Origin: Rotaria sp. Silwood1
Taxonomy: Eukaryota; Rotifera; Eurotatoria; Philodinida; Philodinidae
NCBI GenBank assembly: GCA_905250075.1
Contig: CAJNOP010000098.1
Location: 394,757-458,756, forward strand
Length of the DNA stretch: 64,000 nucleotides
Direction of reading: 5' to 3'
Shown here: one piece after another, positions 51,011-63,033 of the stretch
How positions within the stretch are numbered: position 1 is the stretch's first letter
Layout of the letters: every line of letters starts with the position of its first letter
Translations under genes and position numbers: made by a program
The notes under the pieces: generated by a model
What the model was told of the DNA's origin: nothing
The model's input: only the letters and a program-made list of their open reading frames with translations
Database searches by the model: none

Positions 51011-51726
51011 TTTGTTTACTACATTCGCCGTTCGAACTATCTCTTATGGATGATGTTTTATCATTTTTCACATATTTCTATAGGATGTACTTTTTCTTTT
51101 TGTTTTTTACTAGACAACAATGAAACTCAGTATAATACAGCCAATAATATATATTCTTTACAACAATTGAAGCCATAGATATCATTATCAATCATTTTAT
51201 CAAGATTATCAAGAAAAAATTTAACTTCGTAAGAGTTTTTTAAATGAATCAAAATTTTCTATTAAGTTTACAGCAAAATTCAAACGATCAAATAATGATG
51301 ATAATTCATAGATTTTTTTTCTTATTATATAAATCATATAATCACAAATAACCTTTTTAAATAATTTCAAAAAAAATAAAATAAAATCTGAAAAAATACT
51401 TATATTAAGCGAATAGAAAAATAAAATAGATTCATTTGACTGAAAATAATCTGTGCGTGTTTGTATGTTTATTGATGTTAACAATAAAATAAAGAAATAA
51501 TCAACATGAAAAAAAAAACAAATAAAGAGCTTTTAACATTCGACTTTAAACAACTATGTCAATTTCCTTTTTTTTTTCTTTTTGTATTCGAATAAGTAAA
51601 ATGATATGTTGTTTAACAAAACATAACCATTTTATGTAATCGACTAAAATAAATTAATAAATAATTAAATGATATTCTACAATGAAAACATACAAAAAGA
51701 TTGTGTAAAAATTTGATTTTATTTTG

Positions 51727-54700
51727 TTAAGATTGATTTTGTTGTTCATCACCGAGTGTAATTGTATTATTTTGTATTGAACTATCTGAATCATCATTTA
51801 AAATCTCGGATGATAAAGGAGTTCCACGTGCTTCATAAACTCCACCAACAGATGCACGTACATCACGATCACGATCAACTAATAATATTTGTAGACACTC
51901 GTCTATTTGACTTCTCCAATCATCTGATAAATCAATATAAAATTCTTAAAAATTTAATTTATTTTATAGAAAATTACAAAAAAAAAATATTATTTTCATG
52001 TTTACCATTATTAATTAAATTTTGATAAATAAATGTTCCAAGTGAAAGACGAACATTAACAACAGGATCTTCTTTTAATGATAAAAGTCTTCCAAGAAAT
52101 CTTAATGCATATTGATCAGGTGTATCAACATGTAATTTATATATTGATTCACATAAATTTATATAAACTTGACGTAATTTCCAATCTTGCGATGAAGCAA
52201 ATACACGATGACAATCATCAAGAAATACTTCTGTTTGAATTTGAGCATTTTCACTATTAAATTTTGAATAACAACCAGATAACTAAATTAAAATAATAAA
52301 TAGATAATAATAAAATTGATAAAAATAAAAATATACCGCTTTAATAGCAGCATGTCGAACATCAGCTACTTTATCAACAGCCATTCCAAATGTAAGAGGA
52401 CTTATATAATCACCAACATCCACTGATGAAAATAATGATGTTAATTCATATAATTGACTTTAATAAACAAATATATCCAGTTTAGTCAAAGACAATCTCA
52501 TTAAACTATTCTCAATATGCTTATTCGAATATTTGTTATTTTAAAAATATTCATTAACTAAATCAAAATAAAAATTTCTGTATCTTAGACTTTTTGCAAT
52601 TTTATTCTATTATGTTCATATTCATTTTAACGTCAAAGAAAAACTAACATAAAAACAAAAGTAGAATTGAAACTATTTATTATAGATCAAGCTTATTGTT
52701 TTCATACAGTTCGATTATATTCATCAATTTTTAAATGATAATTATAGTTATTTGAATAAATCATAAACAAAAAAAGATTCTTGTATTCCTTCCAATGAGA
52801 ACACAATATTTAATATTCATGGACTTTTCATTGTTCGAACTATATTTTAATTAATACAAAAATATGTAATTCAGTACAATTTCAAGAGAATTCGTTTAGT
52901 GTAGAATTAACATTATTTGTTTTTTTATCTAGAACAAGTTGATTTGTATCAATATGAAAAGAAAGAAAACAATAGAAAGTTTTCTTAACTATTTACATTA
53001 TAGTTCTCAACAAGAGTTAAAGATAATTAAAAATAAAATCTTTATCAAAGATTTAACATAAATTATAATGAAAAAAAATATTTGATAATTTTGAGGAATT
53101 TCTATTTGAAAAAGAGAAAAAATAAAACCATTCTCTCGATGATAAACTGGATATTTAAGATTGATCTGTTTTACCTTTATATCTGAAAAGATTCATTTTC
53201 CTTTAATTTTAATGTCTATTGCATCATCCAACATACGGTTCTTTTTTATTTATTAAATTTCATAGATTTAAAAAATTTGTCTTTGATAGACTTATTTCGT
53301 TCAACTCAATTAAAATACTCGAAAAAGAATATCGAATTTGAAATAGTATAGAGAAAGAAAATAAAATAATCTATTAGAACTTACTTAGCACTTTCGAATC
53401 TAAATCTCCAATTTCTTTGATTATCAACACAAGTTAAATAAGTTAATTTATCTAAATAAGTTCTTCTTGTCGATAATTGAAGAACTTTTAAAAATCGTGC
53501 TAAATTTGAAAGTATTCCTATTTTAACTTCATCAACATCACGAAAAAATGAATCAAATATTGGACATAAATCTTCTTCAACTTGTTCAACAGTTAAAATT
53601 TCTGCAAGAGCATGTAAAGAATATGCTAATGTACGACGAACTTTCCACTAAAATTCAATAAAAAAAAAAAAAAAAAAAAAACTTATCTTTGTTTTTTGTT
53701 TAAATAAAAATAACATACTTGTAAATCTTCAGCAAATTTTTTATGTAAATCTCTAATAAGATGCCAATTTTTATTTGTAAGTGTTAATGCAACAGCAGGA
53801 AATGTATGTGCACCTTGATGAACAATATCAGTTTCTACACCACTTGAATGTGATTGTTCAATAATACTTGTATAAAAATCTAATAATTCAATTGGAAGAA
53901 TATTCTATTCATTCAAAAGAAATTAGTTTTCTTTTTTTTTCTGTTTTTTTTTATTCAAATAAATAATATTTACATTAATACTATCTGGATCGTAAGTTTT
54001 TGATATTTCAAGAAGTGATTGTTTACGTGTTGTTGAAGCTAAAAAATGAAACAAGAAAAAAAAACAAAAAAAATTAATTTAAAATAAAATAAAATAATAT
54101 TGACTGAAATTTTCAATAAGATCTTGATTAAAATCAATATTTGTTAAAAGTGGTTCTCTCCAATAATTAAAATCATTAAATTTATCAGATTCATTTATTT
54201 GAATTGATTGTTCAACTTGAACTGATAAATCATTTATTTGTTCGTTATTTATTTTTGTTGAATTTATTTGTTTATCTTCATTTGTTTGAGCAAATGTTGA
54301 TATAAAATAACCAAGAACACGAAGTGCTGCTGTTTTAACCCAACGTGATTGATCTTGTAAAAGTTGTATTAAACATGGAGATAATATGTTCCAACGGGAT
54401 TCTTTTGAACATACTTGAGCTACTGGATGAATTACTTCAGCACAACTTTTACGAACACCCCAAAATGGATCCGAGCATAAATTTGATATACAAGGGACCT
54501 AAAATATTTTTTATTCATTAGTTGTTTTTTTTGTTATGTTTAGATTTATCAAATGTCCGATAGATAAATGCAAAGGAATATACTTTTTTTTTTAATCCAT
54601 AAAATAATTTCCTTATGAAAATGTAAATAAACAATTGATTTAAAATCAAAGAAAAAAAAATCAATCAATTATTAATTTGAATAGATTCAATTAATTAAAT

Positions 54701-56209
54701 AGATGAAAACAATAATTATATTGATTTTCAATTCGAATAAACAAATATATAATCAATTGTTTTCCTTTTTTTTTTTTCTTATATACGCAGCAAAATCTTT
54801 ATTATAAAAAAATAAGCAAAACAAAATTACAAGATATTGATCAACTGCTGATGATGGAATAACTGTTGCTAAATCACCAATCGATGTGGCACATGTCTAT
54901 CAAATAAATCATATTTTACTTTGACTTATTAATACAGAAAGATAAAAAAACCTTTCTTGTTTGAAATGCAATTGATGATGATTGTTGAACTATTGTTGGG
55001 ACAAAATATTTTAATACTAATTCACTTGATATATATTGTGTTAAACGTGTCATTAACTAAAAGACAAGTGTTTTCATTGATATTCATTTCAGATATTTAT
55101 TTTAACATATGAAAAAAGGCAACATAGTAGAATGATAGAAAAAGAAAAAAGGTTTCTCTTTAAATATTTATCATATTGATTCCAGCAAAGCTGACTGTGA
55201 TATGATTTAATTAAATTCAACATAAACACAACCATTTTCTGGAATTAATTTAATTGACAAATAGACGAAAAAATTTTAAATAATAAATAAAAAAATTTAA
55301 TTAAAAAGAAAAGACATTCTTTGGAAAGACAGACTAGTAAGATGATTAACTAATAAAAAAACATCTCACTACCCATGTCTTTCATAGAATATCTTTCAAA
55401 ATATAATAATTTTATTAAAAAAAAAAAAATTAAAAATAAAAACCGATACCTACAAGAATTGATTCATTTTTAAAATCATCACAAGCTCGATCTAATTGAC
55501 ATAATGATGGTATTATATCACGTTCAATTTCATCACTTTTTATTTGATCCATTTCAAATAAACGAATTAATGCTGATTGACTTGCTTTTCGAATCTAGTT
55601 TTTACAAAACAAAAATATTCTTTTTATATTAAAATACAATTTCAAATAACTCGATTATTTGAATGTCCAATTGTTTGTATAATTGATTGAAATAAATATT
55701 CTTTTATAAGTACATCACCATTTTCAACATTTCCAATTAAATATTCAATAATTGAAACAAATTTTTCTAATGTATCAATTTGAACTTGTGTTACTAAAAA
55801 ATAAATTATCGTTTTATTTTAAAAGCAAAGAAAAAAAAAACAAATTATCAAACCAATATCATCAGCTAATTTTTTAGTACATGATAATATTTCATATAAA
55901 CTTTCAAGATCATTAACTAATCGAAGTGCATCTAATATATATTTGACGGCATTTTTTCTTAAAAAATATAAATCAATTTAAAATAATTTACTCGGAATAA
56001 TTAATTAACCTTTCATTATAATTTGAAGGTGATGCATGAAGACGAACAAGACGTTGAAATGGTGTTTCACCACTTTCATCAGAATCATCATCAACATTTA
56101 TATTTATCGAATCTTTATAAAAAAATAAAATCGAATTCAACGAAAAAAAAAAAACTAAATTATTACCATTATTAGTTGTTGAATCAAGAATGTCGACTAT
56201 GTCTGACAT
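51727..56209 (-). CDS. PPP4R1: serine/threonine-protein phosphatase 4 regulatory subunit 1
   Basis: Fourteen exons on the minus strand, all in phase: 56209-56167, 56112-56010, 55957-55854, 55793-55651, 55594-55454, 55056-54952, 54896-54831, 54498-54105, 54038-53974, 53904-53719, 53647-53385, 52457-52337, 52282-52006 and 51944-51727, for 742 aa. It is an all-HEAT-repeat protein. Diagnostic segments are ETPFQRLVRLHASPSNYNER, NNRIRKASQSAL, SDPFWGVRKSCAEVI, DQSRWVKTAALRVLGYFIST and NDFNYWREPL. Further on are TFPAVALTLTNKNWHLIR, WKVRRTLAYSLHALAEIL, VDEVKIGILSNLARFLKVL, NQRNWRFR, ADKVADVRHAA (written VDKVADVRHAA here) and DRDRDVRASV. The human protein is about 950 aa; the missing length is mainly the acidic linker between the two HEAT blocks, here reduced to a short Asn-rich stretch. 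It targets and modulates PP4 catalytic subunit. Start: the ATG at 56209 (MSDIVDILD); the upstream frame has no ATG. Confidence 0.95.
52458..53384 (-). other. 927-bp intron of PPP4R1
   Basis: Donor GTAAGT after exon 53647-53385; acceptor TTTATTAAAG at 52458. It is far longer than most of the gene's introns (two others are about 400-620 bp). It contains no recognisable gene or repeat. Confidence 0.75.
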
Positions 56210-57193
56210 AAGTTTTATTAATGAAGATAAACCAAGAATAAAAACACGGAAATGAACGGACAATTGAAGACAAGAAAACGATATTCAATGCGACAGCCAT
56301 TATTTAACCTTGACCTCGTCCTCCTTCATTCATTGACTAACCAATTGACATCAATCATTGTTTTTTTAGATAGCTTTTCTTTTTTCTTTTTTTTTCTTTA
56401 TTTTTGTAAAATCAATTTATACATTCAATTATGATATTCGTTTTATTATTCGCAATACATGATTGATAAATCGATCAATAATTAATTAATAACGAAAATA
56501 GTGACAGATGAAATTGATCATACTCACTCAAACATTTCTCAACAAAAATAAACAATTTCAATTTATTTTCGTTTGATTTAATGAATTAAAGATTATTTTT
56601 AATCTTTTTATAATAATAAAACAAAATATCCTTGTAAATGTGTCGAATAGACACTGGCGACATCATATCCTTCTATCAATTTTGATCAAGTGAATCAAAC
56701 ATCAGCTCAAATAAATAACAATATCTTTTATCAAAGTATATATCTGATCATTTATAATAAATTCAAATTCAATTTTCATTGTTTTTCTTTTATCTGTCAA
56801 AAAAAAGTTTCATAAATAATGAATAAGCAATTGTTGTTCAATGAATTCATGAAAAAATATCGATTTCAAACCAAAGATGTATCAGAAACGTGTTTTGTTT
56901 TTTTATTTTAAGACTAGAGTACAGAAAAAGTTGTCCTAAATTGTAAGTTGCTCAATGCTGTCTTCTATGAGTTATTTGATTCGTAATTAGTCAACATGAT
57001 TTATCGGTTTTCTGAAATAAAACGTTCGTGGGAGTTGAAAAGACTATTTCGTTTCCTTATTGTGTTTGTCCTTCAGGGCTGCCACTTTGTTTTCCAAATG
57101 GGGTTTATGAAAGTCGAAATGGGGTACATTTGGGGTACATCCGTTTTTAGAACGGAGTACACTCTTGGGGTACATTTTTTTCCTTCTAAGATA
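56210..57193. other. intergenic DNA ending in TGGGGTACA repeats
   Basis: AT-rich to about 57000. From 57098 the motif ATGGGGT(T/A)(T/C)A recurs (57099, 57117, 57130, 57165) up to the gap, and the same motif (AATGGGGTACC) appears on the far side at 57310. This looks like an unresolved local repeat, possibly a transposon end. Confidence 0.5.
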
Positions 57194-57293
57194 NNNNNNN
57201 NNNNNNNNNNNNNNNNNNNNNNNNNNNNNNNNNNNNNNNNNNNNNNNNNNNNNNNNNNNNNNNNNNNNNNNNNNNNNNNNNNNNNNNNNNNNN
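57194..57293. other. assembly gap (100 N)
   Basis: Exactly 100 N, the conventional size for a gap of unknown length. Similar GGGGTAC-containing sequence flanks both sides. Confidence 0.98.
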
Positions 57294-57840
57294 AATAGGA
57301 GTGTATCAAAATGGGGTACCATACTGAGTGGTCACTCCCATATGTTATTTGATAATATATATATATATATTTATTACATGTCTTCTATTGATTTTCTGCA
57401 TAGCCTCTCAAGTGCATCACCTTTTATAGTGCTCTCTATCACAGAATAGTCTTCAACATCCACTGATCTAATATGTTCCCTCATCAGTGGATGCACTCGA
57501 TTACTAAGTTGCAGCTACAATGTATAAAGAGAAAAATAAACAAAAGTGCTGGTAATGGGATGCTTCCTATTCCTAATCGTTTTTTCTCTCTGTTAAAATG
57601 GTTCTAACTGATTCTACTCGTTCTAGAGGCAGCGCTGCATTGAAATCTCTTAATATATTTCTTTGCTGTTTTTCTGTTCAAGTTGACAAGAACCTTGATT
57701 TATTCTCATAAATTCGAAAGTTATTCGCATGTTGCAACAATTATAAACGGCAGAAAGATGGCTTTTCATCCGTTGCTTTGCAAGTCACGAAGTAAATTGT
57801 CGCTACTACGTAAATAAAGTTAGCACCAGATTCGATTATT

Positions 57841-58465
57841 TCCTGTCCCGATTCGCTTTCTTATCTATGTTAAGTTTCTAGGCACTTGTGTTAGGTGCCA
57901 AATTTTACGCTCTATCAGATGGTAGTTATTTTCAAGGTGGGTCATCGGGTAAAAACCAAGGCTTTTCCTCAAAATACTCATAAATTCCCTATGTAACAAT
58001 AACGAATATGATGTATTTCTTGTCCGGATTCGCTGTACAACTTGTGTTGGCACTCTCATTGAGTGTATTGGTTGCAGAATTAAATTCTCTATCCGATGGT
58101 ACTATTTCCAAGTAGCGTCATCGGGCAAAAAGTGGGGGTTATGCCATAAATACTGGGTTTACCACCCTAAGTGCGGTGTATTACTTGTCCGGATTCGCTC
58201 TATGACTTGTGTTGGCTCTCTCATTGAGTGTGTTGGATGTAGAATTAAATTCTCTATCCGATGGTACTATTTCCAAGTAGTGTCATCGGGCAAAAACTGG
58301 GGGTTATTCCATAAATACTGGGTTCACCACCCTAACTGGGGTGTATTACTTGTCCGGATTTGCTGTACGACTTGTGTTGGCGCTCCCAATGAGTGTGTTG
58401 GATGTAGAATTAAATTCTCTATCCGACGGTACTATTCCCAAGTACTGTCATCTGGCAAAACCTGT
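57841..58465 (+). repeat. 165-bp satellite array, about four copies
   Basis: Units begin TGTCCGGATTCGCT at 58021, 58186 and 58351, an exact period of 165 bp. A more diverged unit precedes (about 57841-58020), and the last unit is cut short at about 58460. Each unit contains CTTGTGTTGG, TCATTGAGTGT(A/G)TTGG, AATTAAATTCTCTATCCGA, TCATCGGGCAAAAA and GGTGTATTACT. The last unit grades directly into the G-rich tract that follows. Confidence 0.88.
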
Positions 58466-58640
58466 GGGTTGAGTGTGGGTGTGAGTGTGTGAGGTTTGGG
58501 TATAGATGAAAAGAAGACCGACATCCATATCCACACCCGCACCCGCACCCGCACCCACACCCACCCACATCCACGCACCCACATCCACACTCACACCCGC
58601 ACCCCACACCCACCCACACCGACACCCCACACCCACACCC
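58462..58640. repeat. telomere-like G-rich then C-rich junction
   Basis: The G-rich tract 58462-58500 (TGTGGGTTGAGTGTGGGTGT, GAGTGTGTGAGG) runs into a 30-bp spacer. A C-rich tract follows at 58531-58640, made of CACCCG, CACCCA and CCCACA units, with at least six exact CCCACA. TGTGGG/CCCACA is the telomeric repeat reported from bdelloid rotifers. The polarity on one strand is G-rich then C-rich, as in a head-to-head join. Arrays are short and degenerate. Confidence 0.65.
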
Positions 58641-61600
58641 TCTATTTTAAATGTTATTTTGCATTTGATGCCTACGAAGAGTCAATAAATGGACTTCAAG
58701 CGACCACTTCGTTTTCTACATATCTATGTATAAATCTTACCGAAAGACCTGGCGTTTTGTAATCAACAAGGAAAAATACTTATATTAAAAGCAATCTCGA
58801 GCATGGATTCGCGACCCTCGACTATCCTTAAATCAAGCTTAAAATAACAAGGAATTCATTAAAGGAAGCTTAAAAAAGGCCAAAAAGGTTTCGATTAACT
58901 TCGAATTCGCATTTTTCATGCTCGATAATGATCAGCCAAGTTTTATAGAAAACAATGATACACTAATTTATCATTAATTAATAACTACCAATATTGGAAA
59001 GCTGACCTCAGATTTACATTCCTCATAGCCGATTCTCTTTAGTAGAGTTTTACTGGAGACAGTTAATATTACTGATTATTACTTATTTGATAAAAACAAC
59101 TGAGTTTTGGCTTATCGATCTTCGATTATCTTGGATTAAACTGATTAAGAAAAGTATAAAGCTAATTCCTAATTGTTTATTAACTTGTTATTAAAATCAC
59201 ATTTGATTCAGATTCGATTTATTTTCCTTCGATTACTTTTCGTAGAGCTTTTTATAGACTATTAGAAGCTTTTGATATCAATCTAGCCGACACCGTTTTC
59301 CCATTGGCTAGGGTGCACAAACATACAGACTTTAGAATCAGCCATACATGTAGAACTGCAAACTTATTTTATGTTATATCATCTATCTCATTCAATCTAA
59401 GAAAAAAAAATCATTATTTTCTTTAGAAAACCTTCCGCAGCCAAAAACTCATTCCAAAAACTTTTACGAAAACTCCTGACAGATTTCTCAGTCTCTGAAG
59501 TCTTTGGTCAGACCTTATAGGAAACAGCTTTTTTCGTAAAAAACTTTTTCCTTGTCGAAAAATGTCAGCCTCAACAACTAATCAGGGATTCAGATTCGTC
59601 GACCTCGAACACGTTTATTCAAACTTTATAAAAAAAAATGATTTCAAACAATTTTCAAAACTAATACTACCAATCGATTCCTCGACTTCAAAAACGTTTG
59701 ATCAAACTTTATAAAAAAAAACATTTTTTTGCTAAAAAACCTTTCTTTTTGGTAAAAAACACCTATTTGAAAAAATTTTCAAAAAGTCATGTCACCATTC
59801 GATTCCTTGACCCCAAAAACCCATGGTAAAGATTTTTAAGATTTGTGAAAGACTAGTCTAGTTGATATACGCATCTGTATTTTCTGACTGATTAGGACAG
59901 ACAGGCGGACAGACGGACAGACAAACTTTAAGCATTTTTAACCGCCGTATAACCCTTTCTTTCAGAAAAGGGAATAAACAAATGTGTCAGTAAATACAGC
60001 AACGAGTCATCATGCTAAATAGCCGCTGTAGTACACATATTTTATGAATTAAAATATGGATTCATGTATAAACAAATTTTCTTCAAGAAAACAAAACATT
60101 AATAAAAGAAAGAGCATGCTTCGAAAAGTAGTGACAGATTTGAGACTTGAGTTAAGAAGTGGCGGTTTTTAGTTAACTTTCTTCTAAACATCTCAAAAAA
60201 GAATAAGATGATTTTTTCATTCCTGAGTAAATTTTAATAAAAACAAGACGCTTGAATCTAGTAAATCTGATTTCAAGTCCACCCGTATCGATTTCAGACA
60301 AGTTTTGAACGAAAAAAGTTTTTGACTTCTTAGAACATGATTTTTAGAACACTTACTTGTGATGAGGATAAGGTAATTCATAAAGACATGAGTTGAAATT
60401 ATTCTATTTAAGAATCCACTTTTTATTGTTAGACGAAGAAGACTAGATTTTATTCAACTGAATGTCGATGATGTATCGTATGCTTCTTAATGAACTTACC
60501 TTTGGTTTTTTTTTGAGAAGCATTATTAATCTGAAAGGAGATTTTAGCCGAGAAACAATTTGAATGGATCATTGGATTAAAAGAAATGATCTTAATAGTA
60601 AAGGAACCTACCAACCATCAGAATACCTCCGAGTTTCTTTCATAATAATCAATAGAAAAAACATTGTTTCGTCGAACAATAATGAGATGAGTTTCCAAAC
60701 ACGCTTTAATTGCTGTCTGTGCAAACCCAAATCTGTATTTTTGACAAGGATCGACGAGAGAGATTCTGTAAGATTCCATCGTGATCTATCTTTTAAAGGA
60801 GATGACGATGATGGATTTGCCAATGCAAAAAAATCACTTTTGGGCAACCTTACCATTATTTCGAGAAAAATTTTTGAGGAAGGCACTATATTGTGTTTTG
60901 AGTCATTCGACTCAGTTTCACTTGCTGATTGCGTTCATTGCTTGGGCTTCCTGCTATAATATGATTTTACTAATAAGAGGAGATTAAGGATCAAATAGTG
61001 AGGTTTCTTGGAAAGTAGCAACTAAATCTACATTGAAAAAATGCTGTTCGATGGGATAGCTTACCACAGATTCCGTATGATTAGATGTTTCCTAAAAGTT
61101 TAAGCTCAAACAGGATGGAAGTGTGAGTAATGTCTACCAGATCGAAGAGTATCAAGTTTTTGAGACATTTTGCAGATATTTCGATGCAGTTCATTGAGCC
61201 GTTTCCGAATATAAATTTAGCTCGGCAGAAAAATATGCCCTCTTTGCAACCATACAAATAGAAGGGCGAACAATTGAGTTTTTTATTTTTGGGAAGACGG
61301 ATATCACAGAATGTGCTCACTAGAGCGAGATCATACTTCCGGTAACGATGTATCACATCTAGGAGAATAGATGCGAATACTTATAAGTCAATAGAACTTG
61401 AACTTTTTGTAGAATTTGTAACATAGAGCATGACTAATTTTCGAGATTAATTTTAGCTCGGTAATCAAGTTTTCTCTTTTTCAAGTTCACCTCAATGAAA
61501 ATAATTTTTCTCGGAATACTGCCCATACGACACATATTCGTTTTCAAGAATATTTCTTTTTAACTATTCCGTTCAGGTTGGCTGCTTAACTAACCTTCAC

Positions 61601-63033
61601 GTTCTATCAGAATATATATTTACTATTGGAATACTTTTTCTTTTAGTAAGAATAAAGCTGAAAAACTGTAATAGAAAAGAATAAAAAATATGTTGGGGAA
61701 ACATCAGAAAATTGAAGCATCTTCATTGTGCTAAATTTCTTTTTTACTAAGTAAGTAATAATTTATACAAATGAAACATGAAAAATATCGAATACAACTA
61801 TTTTGTACAAACGGAAATCTTCGATAAAAAAATCAAATATTATTGAAAAATTCAATCCTACAACTTTTTGAAATCCCAGTCAATGCAATTTGATTTTCTC
61901 TTTTAAATAAGACTAGTCTCGAGCTATTCGACTACGCTGATTCAACTAGCTTGCCCGAACTACATCGACATGCTTTCTGGAAAAGATATATGGTACAAAG
62001 CAAAAACTATTTGATGATGAAAGACTTTTATTGCCATGACAAGATAGCCGATGTTCGATAGTATCTATGGTAAAACAATCTCTGTGACAGGTTTTATTGT
62101 CCGTTATAAAATGTAAATTTGCCGAAAAGTGTTGTACTATGAAAACTTCCAATTTTTTCTGAGTGCCAATACTTTCAAATTCTATTTCTAGAGAACATTT
62201 CATCCGTTGGAACTGAAAATTTTTCCTTTCTTCCTAATCTTAGTAGGTCTATGCACTATGAAAGCATCAGCCCCATCAGTGATATCGATTGAAAAAAATT
62301 GATTGCAACTTACGTGCGATACTTCTTAGAGATCCAACACAAGTCCACGGGTGAATCAGGGCTAAAATCACAACCACATTTATCTGAAAATCGTAGTATT
62401 TTGCCTTAAACCTCTACTTTTTCCTTAATAAATCTCATTGAAAGTGGTAGCATTCGATAGAGCATGAAACTCTGCATCTAATACAATCAGTTAGAGACCC
62501 TACACAGGGATCGAAATACTCGAATCCGATGCGCTCATTTTGTTCAACTATTGATCATTAGAGTCGACCTGTTATGATAAGTTAATTATCGAAAAGTGAA
62601 CATTTTTTCACAATTAACATTGAAAATGATTTAAAGATATTTTTAATTAATTAAATAAAAATTCGACCAGTCACAATAGAATATTTAATAATTAAGCTAG
62701 AAAATATTGCAAAAGATTTTTGTTAAAATGTTTTCATGCATTATTTAATATAATAATTGTTATTGATCGAAATAGATTAAATTTATTCTATACGACGGAT
62801 TTATATTATTTATTAGAATTCGAGTGATAGAACAAAAAACACAAAGACCTAAGCACAATGTATTCAAAAAAAAATTGATTAAAATTATTCCAAGATAAAT
62901 GAAATACAAGAAGAAAAACTTTGCATGAAGAATTAATTTAAAAAAGACCTTTCTTTGGAGGTTTCCTAAAAACAAAAGAAAAAAGAAAAAGATATTTTTT
63001 TTTTATAAAATCAAATCTGAAATAAATAAATAG
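58641..63033. other. moderately GC-rich intergenic DNA with decayed repeats
   Basis: No intact gene recognised. A short GGACAGAC-type tandem (GACAGACAGGCGGACAGACG) lies at about 59893-59925. An ATG-started frame of 131 codons at 60564-60959 (+) has no recognisable homology, and frames at 61081-61356 (-) and 61946-62203 (-) likewise. The 62463-62515 segment resembles 31028-31060. Composition and frame breakage suggest old transposon DNA. Confidence 0.4.

Noticed and set aside
58419..58762. Gly/Cys/Val-rich and His/Thr/Pro-rich open frames on both strands
   Set aside because: They are translations of the telomere-like repeat tract and have no independent support.
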